Part shown: piece by piece, positions 10,459 through 19,644 of the stretch
Layout: each line of letters begins with the position of its first letter
Numbering within the stretch: the first letter of the stretch is position 1
Origin: Rhizobium sp. AAP43
Lineage (GTDB): Bacteria; Pseudomonadota; Alphaproteobacteria; Rhizobiales; Rhizobiaceae
Length of the DNA stretch: 64,000 nucleotides
Assembly: GCF_001296045.1 (NCBI RefSeq)
Contig: NZ_LJHS01000005.1
Coordinates: 310,001-374,000 of the forward strand
Direction of reading: 5' to 3'
Translations under genes and position numbers: made by a program
Notes under the pieces: generated by a model
The model's database searches: none
What the model saw: only the letters and a program-made list of their open reading frames with translations
What the model was told of the DNA's origin: nothing

Positions 10459-12312
10459 TCAGTTGAAGGCTGGTGGCTGACTGAGATCCGGGGTCTTCGA
10501 TGCCGGTGCCGGGGCAGCTGGAGCGGGTGCCTGCGCCCCGCCGAAGTCCGGCGGCGGCAGGCCGAGCGATGGTGCTGCTGGTGCTACGGACGTTCCGGGT
10601 GTTGCGGGCTGTCCACCAAAGCTCGGCGGAGGTAGTCCGAAGGATGGGGCCGTACCGGTTCCGGATCCGAGTGGCGGCAATGACAGGCCACCACCGGAGG
10701 GAACCTGAATCTGGATCGTGCTTGGATCGGCAGTTCCTGCCGTACCCTTGTAGTGCATGACCAGGCCTGGGAAGGCAATGACCACCATGATCATCAGGAA
10801 TTGGATGACGATGAAGGGGAGGACGCCCTTGTAGATGTCCAGTGTCTTGATGCCGGGTCGCGTATGTCCCGTCACCTTGTCCTTCCATTGGCCTTCGGGT
10901 GCGACAGAGCGAAGGTAGAATAGCGAGAAGCCGAAGGGAGGTGTGAGGAACGAAGTTTGCAGGTTGATGCCAAGGATGATGCCGAACCAGACGAGGTCGA
11001 TGCCATGGCTTTCGGCCACAGGTACGAGCAGTGGCACCATGATGAAGGCGATCTCGAAGAAATCGAGGAAGCAGCCGAGGATGAAGACGATGATCGTGAC
11101 AACGATCAGGAAGCCGTATTCACCGCCCGGCAGGGCAAGCATCAGGTCCTCGATCCAGACATTGCCGTTGATGCCGTAGAAGGTCAGGCCGAAGACTCGG
11201 GCACCGATCAGGATCATCATGACGAAAGCCGAGAGGCGGGTGGAGGCGTCGAGTGCATTCTTCAGCACCGCAAAGGACAGACGTCCCTTGGCGGCGGAGA
11301 TGATCAGGGCCCCCGTTGCACCCATGGCGCCGCCCTCAGTCGGGGTGGCGATGCCGAGGAAGATGGTGCCAAGCACGAGGAAGATCAACGCCAGCGGCGG
11401 CACCATCACGATGATCACCTGCTGGGCGAGGCGGGAGATCAGGTTCAGATTCATGCCGCGGTTGACGAGCGCCAGGATGTAGACGGTCGTGACGCTAAAT
11501 GCGAGCCCGGCGACCAGCTGCCATTCCGGGCTCTGAATGCCTGTGAACAGAAACGACCGACCGAGGAAATAGAGGCCGGTACCGAGGGCGATCATGACCA
11601 GCAGGGACGTGACCCCGTCACCCAGTGTGCGGGCTTCCTTCGGCAGGGCAGGGACCCATTGGGGTTTGATCAGGCTGATTACGAAAATATAAGCGCAGTA
11701 GGTGGCGATGATGAGGAGTGCGGGATAGAGCGCGCCGACATACATGTCTCCAACAGATCGGCCGAGCTGGTCGGCCATGACGATCAGTACGAGCGACGGC
11801 GGCACGATCTGCGCCAGCGTGCCAGAAGCTGCAATCGTTCCGGTCGCGAGCGGGGCGTTGTAATTGTAGCGCAGCATGATTGGCAGGGAGATGAGGCCCA
11901 TGGCCATGACTGATGCGGCGACAACGCCTGTCGTGGCGCCAAGCAGGGCGCCAACTAGAATGACCGCATAGGCAAGGCCACCGCGGATTGGGCCGAACAG
12001 CTGACCGATCGTGTCGAGCAGATCTTCTGCCATGCGCGAGCGCTCGAGGATGATGCCCATCAGGGTGAAAAAGGGGATCGACAGCAATGTCTCGTTGGAC
12101 ATGATGCCGCCGTAGATGCGGTCTGGATGGGACTGCAGCAGCGGCCAGAACAAACGGATCTCTGAAGAGATCGTTGAGAATTCGACTCCGAGGACGAAGT
12201 AGATCAATCCGCCAGCGGCGAGCGTGAAGGCGACCGGATAGCCGAGCAGCAGCATCAGCATGACGGTCGTGAACATGATGGGCGCAAGGTTATGTGCGAT
12301 CAGATCGATCAT
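10459..12312 (-). CDS. dctM: TRAP transporter large permease (DctM) with a proline-rich C-terminal extension
   Basis: A 617-residue polytopic inner-membrane protein, the ion-coupled translocation subunit of a tripartite transporter. Many hydrophobic segments are visible. Family landmarks are GGLAYAVILVGALLGATTGVVAAS, read here as two overlapping helices, then IVPPSLVLIVMADQ and FLTPPFGFSLFYLR near the end. After the last membrane helix (LMIMVVIAFPGLV) residues 527-617 form a Pro/Gly/Ala-rich tail with a twice-repeated unit of the type GLPPPxFGG. Most DctM proteins end soon after the last helix, so the tail is unusual. dctQ lies one base upstream. A terminator follows. Confidence 0.92.
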   Translation of the reverse strand: MIDLIAHNLAPIMFTTVMLMLLLGYPVAFTLAAGGLIYFVLGVEFSTISSEIRLFWPLLQSHPDRIYGGIMSNETLLSIPFFTLMGIILERSRMAEDLLDTIGQLFGPIRGGLAYAVILVGALLGATTGVVAASVMAMGLISLPIMLRYNYNAPLATGTIAASGTLAQIVPPSLVLIVMADQLGRSVGDMYVGALYPALLIIATYCAYIFVISLIKPQWVPALPKEARTLGDGVTSLLVMIALGTGLYFLGRSFLFTGIQSPEWQLVAGLAFSVTTVYILALVNRGMNLNLISRLAQQVIIVMVPPLALIFLVLGTIFLGIATPTEGGAMGATGALIISAAKGRLSFAVLKNALDASTRLSAFVMMILIGARVFGLTFYGINGNVWIEDLMLALPGGEYGFLIVVTIIVFILGCFLDFFEIAFIMVPLLVPVAESHGIDLVWFGIILGINLQTSFLTPPFGFSLFYLRSVAPEGQWKDKVTGHTRPGIKTLDIYKGVLPFIVIQFLMIMVVIAFPGLVMHYKGTAGTADPSTIQIQVPSGGGLSLPPLGSGTGTAPSFGLPPPSFGGQPATPGTSVAPAAPSLGLPPPDFGGAQAPAPAAPAPASKTPDLSQPPAFN

Positions 12313-12313
12313 C

Positions 12314-12865
12314 TCAGCGCTCCATGTTTTCGGTTGCGGCTTCTTCCAGTGCGGGATCGGCCATCCGTCCGGTGACGATGGCGAAGCGCTTGATGATTTC
12401 AGAAAACGCCTGGGCTACGAGCAGCATGAAACCGATCAACACGACTCCCTTTGCGGGCCAGATGATCAGGCCGCCGGCGCTTGAGGAGATTTCCCCCGAT
12501 GTGAAGGATCGCCAGAACCAAGGCCATGCGAGGTAGGCCATCAGCGTGGAGAAAGGCACCAGAAAGATGATGTGCAGGATGAGGTCGATCCAGTCCCGCG
12601 TCCGCTTGGTCCAGGTACTCGATACGATGTCGATGCGGATGTGTTCGTTGCGCAGCAGCGTGTAGGCGGCGGCCAGCATGAAGACCGCGCCGAACAGGTA
12701 CCATTGTAGTTCGAGCCACGCATTGGATGACAAGTCGAACATCTTGCGCATAACGGCATTGCCGGCGCTGATCAGCACGGCTGCCAGGAGCAGCCAGGAC
12801 ACGGAACGTCCGATGAAGGCGTTGACTGTGTCGATCAGCCGGGAAAGAGCCAATAGAATTTTCAT
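12314..12865 (-). CDS. dctQ: TRAP transporter small permease (DctQ)
   Basis: A 183-residue protein with four membrane helices, the small subunit that pairs with DctM. Family features include the N-terminal helix SWLLLAAVLISAGNAVMRK, ELQWYLFGAVFMLAAAYTL with the conserved ExQW, and RIDIVSSTW after NEHI. An ATG further upstream at 12949 is possible, but ATG 12865 follows a GGGGAG site and begins the usual DctQ N terminus. It is the first gene of a dctQ-dctM pair, whose binding protein is the convergent dctP. Its promoter shares the region to 13126 with the divergent subunit IV gene. Confidence 0.9.
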   Translation of the reverse strand: MKILLALSRLIDTVNAFIGRSVSWLLLAAVLISAGNAVMRKMFDLSSNAWLELQWYLFGAVFMLAAAYTLLRNEHIRIDIVSSTWTKRTRDWIDLILHIIFLVPFSTLMAYLAWPWFWRSFTSGEISSSAGGLIIWPAKGVVLIGFMLLVAQAFSEIIKRFAIVTGRMADPALEEAATENMER

Positions 12866-13126
12866 GGTTTTTGTCTCCCCATAGTGCTTCGTGATTAGAG
12901 CATGGATTGCATGGGTGCAACGGTCGCTCTGCCACTTCTCCGGAGGCATTCGACCAAAGTCGCGACGCTGTGTTTATGAAGGTACAGCCGGGGCGACAAA
13001 ATGCGCGCTGGCTGCGATTGCGCTCCCGCTGTCGTTTGTGTATTCGGGAATTCGACCTTATTTCACCAGCGCTGGCCGGATGCGATTCTGCGGGCGGGTG
13101 TCAGACGAAGACGTGGGAGATCGACT

Positions 13127-13351
13127 ATGAGCGAACATCATTCCGGTCCGGTTGAAACCGGTGCTCAGATGGATTACCGGGAGCATGAAAAGACCTATGA
13201 CTTCTTTATCGCCGGCACCAAGTATGGCACGGCCATCCTGGTTGCTCTGATGATCGCCATGGCTGCCGGCTTTTTCGGTGGCGCTGGCCTGATCGGCGGC
13301 TTCTTCGTCTGGATCGTTCTCAGCATTGCCGGCGTCTTTATCATGCGCTGA
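13127..13351 (+). CDS. aa3-type cytochrome c oxidase subunit IV
   Basis: A 74-residue protein with a charged N terminus (DYREHEKTYDFFI), then two closely spaced hydrophobic segments ending in FIMR. This pattern matches the small bacterial subunit IV family of cytochrome aa3 oxidase (COX4_pro_2), an accessory membrane subunit of the respiratory oxidase. The other oxidase genes are not in the window. ATG 13127 with GGGAG upstream is chosen over the longer frame starting at 13001, whose translation has no family resemblance. Confidence 0.85.
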   Translation: MSEHHSGPVETGAQMDYREHEKTYDFFIAGTKYGTAILVALMIAMAAGFFGGAGLIGGFFVWIVLSIAGVFIMR

Positions 13352-13378
13352 TCGGCATTCCTGCTGATATGTTGTTCA

Positions 13379-13407
13379 AGGCGATCCGTCAGGCGGGTCG
13401 CCTTTTT
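13379..13407 (+). terminator. Terminator after the subunit IV gene
   Basis: AGGCGA (13379-13384) pairs with TCGCCT (13398-13403) and is followed by a T run. Confidence 0.7.
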
Positions 13408-13446
13408 CTTTGTCCGCTGTTCCGAGCCCTGGCCGTCGCCGAGTAC

Positions 13447-13473
13447 AAAAGAAAACGGCGGGTTTCCCCGCCG
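13447..13473 (-). terminator. Terminator after the TPR lipoprotein gene
   Basis: CGGCGGG/CCCGCCG stem (13456-13462 with 13467-13473); on the minus strand it is followed by TTTTCTTTT. Confidence 0.75.
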
Positions 13474-13519
13474 CTGATCACTGTCAAAACTTCGCTTCAG
13501 TCTCGCTGAGTTTAACCGC

Positions 13520-14383
13520 TCAGCTCGCGCCGCGCGTCCGGGCGAGGCCCTGCTTGGCGGGTTCATATTTCGGGTCCAGATTAAGCGCGTGGGCGTAGGA
13601 CTTGGCAGCGCGTGCCTTGTCGCCGCGACGCTCATAGACCAGTGCCTGGTTGGCCCAGCTTTCAGCGATGTTGCCGTTCAGCTCGATGGCGAGGTTGAAG
13701 TCGGCAAATGCGTTTTCATCGTCGTTGAGCGCGATATAGGAGACGCCGCGGCCGTTATAGGGCTCGGGCGCGCGTCCGGACAGCGAGATGGCTTTTGAGA
13801 AGTCCTCGATCGCCTTGGCGTGGTCGCCGCGCAGCTGGTAGATCAGGCCGCGATTGTGGTAGGCGCGCCCGTCCGTGGTGTCGAGCTGAATGGCGCGGTT
13901 GAAATCTCCGAAGGCTTCGTCGATTCGCCCGGCCTGACGATAAATATTGCCGCGGCCGATATAGGCGACATCGTAATTCGCGTTCAGCTTCAGAGCCGCA
14001 TTGTAATCGGCGGCAGCTTCAACCGGCTTGCCCATGTTGCGGTAGACGAGCGCACGGTTGGCATAGGCCTGGTAGAACTGCGGGTTGATCTGAAGTGCGG
14101 TGTTGAAGTCGTCCAGCGCGGGCTTGAACTGGCCTGCACGGCCATAAGCGGAGCCGCGAACATTGTAGCCTTCCGGATCGCGTGGGTTCGACTGAATGAC
14201 GGCCGTCAGTGATGCAATGTTTTCCTCAGAGCCCTGAGCGCGATCGACGCGGATAACATCAGTGGTTTCCGTGGTCGTCGCGCAGCCAGTCAACGCCAGA
14301 AGCGCAGTCACAGCCATCGCAGTCGCCATCTGCCTCGTGCGGATTGCGGGGAGGGCGGTCGCGAGGATCGAGGTGTTTTTCAT
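13520..14383 (-). CDS. TPR-repeat lipoprotein (NlpI-like)
   Basis: A 287-residue protein from ATG 14383. It has a lipoprotein signal ending in the lipobox LTGC, so the mature protein should be anchored to a membrane by a lipidated cysteine. Six or so tetratricopeptide repeats follow. Each shows the A-x3-N-R-x2-Y or Y-N-R-G pattern and ends in a P near the turn (for example YQAYANRALVYRNMGKPVEAAADYNAAL). TPR lipoproteins of this kind act as scaffolds in envelope biogenesis. Two other in-frame starts exist (14449 and 14329), and none has a strong ribosome-binding site. Partners are unknown. Confidence 0.85.
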   Translation of the reverse strand: MKNTSILATALPAIRTRQMATAMAVTALLALTGCATTTETTDVIRVDRAQGSEENIASLTAVIQSNPRDPEGYNVRGSAYGRAGQFKPALDDFNTALQINPQFYQAYANRALVYRNMGKPVEAAADYNAALKLNANYDVAYIGRGNIYRQAGRIDEAFGDFNRAIQLDTTDGRAYHNRGLIYQLRGDHAKAIEDFSKAISLSGRAPEPYNGRGVSYIALNDDENAFADFNLAIELNGNIAESWANQALVYERRGDKARAAKSYAHALNLDPKYEPAKQGLARTRGAS

Positions 14384-14452
14384 CGGTCGCATCATCCGGC
14401 CGCTGCCAGCGCCAGAAAGCTCCGGGAACAGCGTCAGTTCGTGTTTCATATC

Positions 14453-14486
14453 AAAAGAGCGGCGGCGATTCTCTTCGCCCCCGCTC
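14453..14486 (-). terminator. Terminator after rpsU
   Basis: On the minus strand a GC-rich stem (GAGCGG...CCGCTC with an inner GGGCGA/TCGCCG part) is followed by TTTTG. Confidence 0.65.
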
Positions 14487-14520
14487 TCATTTCATAGGAA
14501 AACGTCCAAATCGGGGCTGA

Positions 14521-14754
14521 TCAGCGAGCAGCCGAGCGCGACGGACCAGCAATCAGACCTTCGCGCTGCATCCGCTTGCGAGCAAGCTTGCGAACGCGAC
14601 GAACGGATTCGGCCTTTTCGCGAGCGCGCTTCTGGGACGGCTTCTCATAGAAGTCGTGCATCTTCATTTCACGGAAGATGCCTTCGCGCTGCATCTTCTT
14701 CTTGAGAGCGCGGAGCGCCTGGTCAACGTTGTTGTCGCGGACTAGTACCTGCAC
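14521..14754 (-). CDS. rpsU: 30S ribosomal protein S21
   Basis: A 77-residue very basic protein that begins [20 protein letters not shown] and contains [16 protein letters not shown]. These are diagnostic of S21, the small-subunit protein near the anti-Shine-Dalgarno end of 16S rRNA that helps translation initiation. Alphaproteobacterial S21 has a lysine/arginine-rich C-terminal extension, and this one ends in the same way ([13 protein letters not shown]). It is single, with its own terminator, and lies downstream of a 300-base region shared divergently with the sarcosine oxidase operon. Confidence 0.97.
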   Translation of the reverse strand: MQVLVRDNNVDQALRALKKKMQREGIFREMKMHDFYEKPSQKRAREKAESVRRVRKLARKRMQREGLIAGPSRSAAR

Positions 14755-15061
14755 GTTTATCCCGTTCCTTCGGTTCTAAGAGTTGTGTCCTTCCGCCAAC
14801 GAACGTTGCATCGACGGAAACAGCAAAAAGGTTCGCCTGACCTTGTGAGTCTGGCGATTGACGACGGCCAATAGCAGAGAGATGCCCGGAAGTCCATATG
14901 GGGCAGGCGTTCCGGTCTTAATTTTTGGCTCTCTGCGGCCACGATCTGAAGCGTGTCGAAAGAGGAGCACCTGCGTGTCGCAAAATGCACGTCATGACGC
15001 ATATTGATTTGCGACAGCTAAGGCCCTACCCAAATGCCTGAACCACAGGAGTTTAAGGCGA
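14755..15061. other. Divergent promoter region between rpsU and soxB
   Basis: No gene was found in these 307 bases. The rpsU promoter should lie in the left half. The right half holds the dyad-rich sox operator region listed separately and an AGGAG ribosome-binding site at 15047-15051. Confidence 0.6.
14976..15016 (+). promoter_or_regulatory. Nested inverted repeats upstream of soxB
   Basis: TGTCGCAAA (14976-14984) and TTTGCGACA (15008-15016) form a perfect 9-bp inverted repeat. Nearly centred inside it is the perfect 10-bp palindrome CGTCATGACG (14990-14999). It ends 45 bases before the soxB start. This is a strong candidate site for the regulator of sarcosine oxidase; the protein is not encoded next to it. 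Confidence 0.55.
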
Positions 15062-16315
15062 ATGCGCAAATATTCGGTCTTTGCCGTTGTCCGTGAGGCG
15101 ATGCGTGCCCACAAGGGATGGGAGGCTCAGTGGGTCTCTCCCGAACCGCGGCAATCCTATGACGTCATTATCATCGGTGCCGGCGGCCATGGTCTTGGTG
15201 CAGCCTATTATCTGGCCAAGGAACACGGCATCACTAATGTCGCGGTGATTGAAAAAGGCTGGCTCGGCGGTGGCAATACCGGTCGAAACACGACGATCAT
15301 CCGGTCCAACTATCTCTATGAAGAGAGCATGGACATCTACGAGCATTCGCTGAAGCTCTGGGAGGGCCTGAGCCAGGACCTCAATTACAACGTCATGTAT
15401 TCGCCGCGCGGCGTGATGATGCTGTCGCACAATGTGCACGACCAGCAGTCGTTCAAGCGCCATGTGAATGCCAACAACCTCTATGGCATCGACAACGAGT
15501 GGCTGACGCCGGAGCAGGCCAAGGCGTTTTGCCCGCCGCTCGATATTTCCAAGACGGCTCGTTACCCGATCAATGGTGCAGCGCTGCAGCGCCGTGGCGG
15601 CACGGCGCGTCACGATGCGGTTGCCTGGGGTTATGCGCGTGCCGCGTCTGATCGCGGCGTGCACATCATCCAGAATTGCGAAGTGACGGGTATCCGTCGC
15701 GGACCAAATGGTGAAGTCACCGGCGTCGACACGACCAAGGGCTTTATCGGCGCGAAGAAGGTCGGCGTTTCCGCTGCTGGCCACTCCTCGGTCGTCATGG
15801 GCATGGCCGGCGTGCGCTTGCCGGTTCACTCGACGCCGCTGCAGGCGCTCGTCTCCGAGCCGCTGAAACCGATCTTCCCCTGCGTGGTCATGTCGAACAC
15901 CGTACATGCCTATATCTCGCAGTCGGACAAGGGAGAGCTGGTTATCGGTGCCGGTACCGACCAGTACAATTCCTATAGTCAGACCGGTGGCATGCAGATC
16001 ATCACGCATACGCTGGATGCGATCTGCGAGCTGTTCCCAATGTTCCGTCGCGTGAAGATGATGCGCCAGTGGGGCGGGATTACCGACAACACGGCCGACC
16101 GTTCACCGATCCAGAGTGTCACGCCGGTTCAGAACCTGTTCGTCAATGCCGGCTGGGGGACGGGCGGTTTCAAGGCAACGCCGGGTTCTGCCAACCTGTT
16201 CGCGCATCTGATCGCCAAAGGCGAGCCGCATCGTCTGGCCCAGGGCCTGACGCTCGACCGCTTCCGCACCGGCCGCCTGATCGATGAGGCAGCCGCCGCT
16301 GCCGTTGCTCACTGA
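15062..16315 (+). CDS. soxB: Sarcosine oxidase subunit beta
   Basis: A 417-residue flavoprotein subunit of the heterotetrameric sarcosine oxidase. The complex oxidises sarcosine to glycine, with the methyl group passed to tetrahydrofolate or released as formaldehyde. The dinucleotide-binding motif IIGAGGHGLGAAYYLA is at about residues 37-52. RRGGTARHDAVAWGYARA is the region that carries the covalently attached FMN histidine in this family, and GWGTGGFKATPGS is the C-terminal flavin-contact segment. The length is normal. It is the first gene of soxB-soxD-soxA-soxG; soxD follows after 18 bases. Confidence 0.96.
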   Translation: MRKYSVFAVVREAMRAHKGWEAQWVSPEPRQSYDVIIIGAGGHGLGAAYYLAKEHGITNVAVIEKGWLGGGNTGRNTTIIRSNYLYEESMDIYEHSLKLWEGLSQDLNYNVMYSPRGVMMLSHNVHDQQSFKRHVNANNLYGIDNEWLTPEQAKAFCPPLDISKTARYPINGAALQRRGGTARHDAVAWGYARAASDRGVHIIQNCEVTGIRRGPNGEVTGVDTTKGFIGAKKVGVSAAGHSSVVMGMAGVRLPVHSTPLQALVSEPLKPIFPCVVMSNTVHAYISQSDKGELVIGAGTDQYNSYSQTGGMQIITHTLDAICELFPMFRRVKMMRQWGGITDNTADRSPIQSVTPVQNLFVNAGWGTGGFKATPGSANLFAHLIAKGEPHRLAQGLTLDRFRTGRLIDEAAAAAVAH

Positions 16316-16333
16316 TTTCAAGGATCGATCAAA

Positions 16334-16654
16334 ATGCTGATCATCAAGTGCCCCTATTGCGAAGAAGAGCGCGCCGAGCTCGAATTTCGCGCCGCCGGTG
16401 AAGCGCATATCGCACGCCCGGAAAACATCGCCTCGATCACGGACGAAGAATTCGCCGACTACTTCTTCCTGCGCGACAACCCGAAGGGTCTGATCTTCGA
16501 GCGCTGGCGTCATATCCATGGCTGCGGGCGTTTCTTCAATGCGGCCCGTGACACGATTTCCGACAAGATCCTGCTGACCTACAAGGCCGGTGAACCCATG
16601 CCCGATCCCGCAACACTGGTTGCCCCGTCTGCATCGAAGGGAGAAAAGGCATGA
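16334..16654 (+). CDS. soxD: Sarcosine oxidase subunit delta
   Basis: A 106-residue zinc-binding small subunit. It begins MLIIKCPYCEEER with the CPYC pair, and the remaining ligands are in WRHIHGCGRFFNAARDT (His and Cys). This is the standard delta-subunit pattern, and the length is normal. Its stop overlaps the soxA start by four bases (ATGA at 16651-16654), which implies translational coupling. Confidence 0.95.
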   Translation: MLIIKCPYCEEERAELEFRAAGEAHIARPENIASITDEEFADYFFLRDNPKGLIFERWRHIHGCGRFFNAARDTISDKILLTYKAGEPMPDPATLVAPSASKGEKA

Positions 16655-19644
16655 GCGCTGCCAACCGCATTCCCGGCAAGGGCCGCCTGACACCGGCTCG
16701 CACCGCCCGCTTCACCATTGATGGCCGCAGCCTGACCGCATACGAAGGCGATACCGTCGCTTCCGCGATGATTGCCAACGGCATGCATCTCGCTGGCCGC
16801 TCGTTCAAATATCATCGTCCGCGCGGCATCCTGACGGCCGGCCCGGAAGAGCCGAATGCGCTGCTCGACATTTCGCGCGATGCTGCCCGCCGGCAGCCGA
16901 ATGTGCGGGCGACCGTGCAGGAAGTCTTCGACGGGATGAAGGTCGAGACGCAGAACCGCTGGCCGTCGCTGTCGCTCGACATCGGCGAGGTCAACAATCT
17001 GTTGTCGCCGTTCTTCGCCGCCGGCTTTTACTACAAGACCTTCATGTGGCCGAAGGCCGCCTGGCATCAGATCTATGAGCCCTTCATCCGTCGCGCTGCC
17101 GGTCTTGGCAATGCGCCGAAGGAATCGGATCCGGACCACTATGCGAGCCGCTATGCCCATTGTGACGTGCTGGTGATTGGCGGCGGCGCTGCCGGTCTCG
17201 CCTCTGCACTGGCTGCCGCCCAGACGGGCGTTCGCGTCATGATCGCTGACGAGCAGCCGGAAATGGGCGGTGCTTTCCATTTCGACACCGGTGCCACCAT
17301 CGACGGCCAGAATGGCTATGACTGGGCGCAAGGTGTGGTCGCCAAGCTCAAGGCCATGCCGAATGTGACGGTGCTGACCCGCACGACTGCTTTCGGTTAT
17401 CACGCCCATAACTATGTGGCGCTGGCCGAGCGTGTGACCGATCATGTCGCCAATCCGTCCAAGGCGCTGCCGCGCGAGCGTCTGTGGCAGGTGCGCGCCA
17501 AACGCGTCGTGATCGCCAGCGGTGCGATCGAGCGTCATATGGTGTTCGCCAACAATGACCGCCCCGGCATCATGCTGGCGTCAGCAGCCCGGACCTATCT
17601 CAACCACTTCGGCGTTGCCGTTGGTGCAAAGGTTGCCGTCTACACGGCGCATGATTCCGCATACGAAGCGGCGATCGACCTGAAAAAGGCCGGCGTCTCG
17701 GTGCCCGTCATCGTCGATGCCCGCGAAAAGCCGGGCGAGGGCGTTCTGGCCGAGGCGCGGGCGCTGGGGATCGAGGTTCTGACCGGTCACGGCGTCGTCG
17801 ATACCGCCGGACGTCTGCGCGTTCGCTCGATCACGGTTCGCCGCAATGGCGGTGGTCAGGCGCGCAAGATCGAGGTCGATGCGCTTCTGATGTGCGGCGG
17901 CTGGACGCCCTCCGTGCACATGTTCTCGCAGTCGCGCGGCAAGCTGAAGTTCGATGCGGCCAACCAGCGCTTCCTGCCGGATGTCTATGCGCATGACTGC
18001 ATCTCGGTCGGCGCCTGCAACGGCACCGACGATCTGCAGGCCTTGCTGGATGAAGCAACGTCGGCCGGGCTTTCCATGGCCAAGGCTGCCGGTGCGACCG
18101 AGACTTCAAGCGTTTCGCTGACGGGTTCGAACGCCCATGCCTGGACCGGTGGCATGATCGGGGCTGCCGAAGGGGCTGGCCGCGAAGACAACGTCAAGGC
18201 CTTCGTCGACTTCCAGCACGATGTCTGCGCCAAGGACATTCGTCTTGCCGTGCGCGAAGGCATGCATTCGATCGAGCATATCAAGCGCTTCACGACAAAT
18301 GGTATGGCGTCCGATCAGGGCAAGCTGTCCAACATGCATGGTCTGGCGATCGCGGCGGAAGTGCTTGGCAAGGAAATCCCGCAGGTCGGTCTCACAACCT
18401 TCCGTGCGCCTTACACGCCGGTCACCTTCGGCACACTGATCAACCATTCGCGTGGCGAATTGTTCGATCCGACCCGCAAGACGCCGATGCATGCCTATGA
18501 AGTCAGCCAGGGTGCCGTCTATGAAGACGTCGGCAACTGGAAGCGCGCCTGGTACTATCCAAGGGCCGGCGAAGACATGCATGCGGCCGTCAACCGCGAA
18601 TGCAAGACGGCCCGTGACGTCGCTGGCGTGTTCAACGCCTCGACGCTGGGCAAGATCGAGGTTGTCGGTCCTGACGCGGCCGAGTTCCTCAACCTCATGT
18701 ACACCAATGCCTGGGACACGCTGAAGCCCGGCAAGGCGCGCTATGGCATCATGACGCGCGAAGACGGCTTCATCTATGACGACGGCGTTGTCGGGCGTCT
18801 CGCCGAGGATCGCTTCCATGTGACCACGACGACCGGCGGTGCGCCGCGTGTCATGCACCACATGGAAGACTATCTGCAGACGGAATTCCCGCATCTGAAG
18901 GTCTGGCTCACCTCGACCACCGAACAGTGGGCGGTCATCGCGGTCCAGGGTCCGAAGGCGCGCGACATCATCGCGCCTTTCGTCGAGGGCATCGATATCT
19001 CGAACGAAGCCTTCCCGCATATGAGCGTGGCCGAAGGCAAGTTCTGCGGCGTGCCGACGCGCCTCTTCCGCGTGTCGTTCACCGGTGAACTCGGTTTCGA
19101 AGTCAACGTGCCTGCCGATTTCGGTGCTGACGTCTTTAGACAAATCTGGGAACGGGCCCAGTCGATGGGCGCCTGCCTCTACGGCACCGAGACCATGCAC
19201 GTGCTGCGCGCCGAGAAGGGCTACATCATCGTCGGACAGGACACCGACGGCACGCTGACCGCAGACGATGCCGGCCTCTCCTGGGCGGTGTCGAAAAAGA
19301 AGACCGACTTTGTCGGTATTCGCGGCATGAAGCGTCCGGATCTGGTCAAGGAAGGCCGCAAGCAGCTGGTCGGACTTTTGACCAAGAACCCGAATGAGGT
19401 GCTGGAAGAGGGCGGGCAGATCGTGGCCAATCCGAACCAGCCGAAGCCGATGACCATGCTCGGTCACGTCACCTCGTCCTACTGGTCGGAAAACCTCGGC
19501 CGCTCCATTGCGATTGCCATGGTGGCCGGTGGACGTGCCCGGATGGGCGAGACGCTCTACGTGCCGATGAAGGACAAGACCATCGCGGTGGAAGTGACCG
19601 ACATGGTATTCTTTGACAAGGAAGGAGGCCGCATCCATGGCTGA
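16651..19644 (+). CDS. soxA: Sarcosine oxidase subunit alpha
   Basis: A 997-residue large subunit. An N-terminal ferredoxin-like domain (SAMIANGMHLAGRSFKYHRPRG read as adjoining motifs) is followed by an NAD/FAD Rossmann domain starting VLVIGGGAAGLASALAAA at about residue 174. The C-terminal third is the glycine-cleavage T-protein-like folate domain (KIEVVGPDAAEFLNLMYTN, FTGELGFEVNVP, WAVSKKKTDFVG). NAD+ and tetrahydrofolate binding are known functions of this subunit. No truncation or frameshift is seen. It overlaps soxD by four bases and soxG by eight. Confidence 0.96.
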   Translation: MSAANRIPGKGRLTPARTARFTIDGRSLTAYEGDTVASAMIANGMHLAGRSFKYHRPRGILTAGPEEPNALLDISRDAARRQPNVRATVQEVFDGMKVETQNRWPSLSLDIGEVNNLLSPFFAAGFYYKTFMWPKAAWHQIYEPFIRRAAGLGNAPKESDPDHYASRYAHCDVLVIGGGAAGLASALAAAQTGVRVMIADEQPEMGGAFHFDTGATIDGQNGYDWAQGVVAKLKAMPNVTVLTRTTAFGYHAHNYVALAERVTDHVANPSKALPRERLWQVRAKRVVIASGAIERHMVFANNDRPGIMLASAARTYLNHFGVAVGAKVAVYTAHDSAYEAAIDLKKAGVSVPVIVDAREKPGEGVLAEARALGIEVLTGHGVVDTAGRLRVRSITVRRNGGGQARKIEVDALLMCGGWTPSVHMFSQSRGKLKFDAANQRFLPDVYAHDCISVGACNGTDDLQALLDEATSAGLSMAKAAGATETSSVSLTGSNAHAWTGGMIGAAEGAGREDNVKAFVDFQHDVCAKDIRLAVREGMHSIEHIKRFTTNGMASDQGKLSNMHGLAIAAEVLGKEIPQVGLTTFRAPYTPVTFGTLINHSRGELFDPTRKTPMHAYEVSQGAVYEDVGNWKRAWYYPRAGEDMHAAVNRECKTARDVAGVFNASTLGKIEVVGPDAAEFLNLMYTNAWDTLKPGKARYGIMTREDGFIYDDGVVGRLAEDRFHVTTTTGGAPRVMHHMEDYLQTEFPHLKVWLTSTTEQWAVIAVQGPKARDIIAPFVEGIDISNEAFPHMSVAEGKFCGVPTRLFRVSFTGELGFEVNVPADFGADVFRQIWERAQSMGACLYGTETMHVLRAEKGYIIVGQDTDGTLTADDAGLSWAVSKKKTDFVGIRGMKRPDLVKEGRKQLVGLLTKNPNEVLEEGGQIVANPNQPKPMTMLGHVTSSYWSENLGRSIAIAMVAGGRARMGETLYVPMKDKTIAVEVTDMVFFDKEGGRIHG

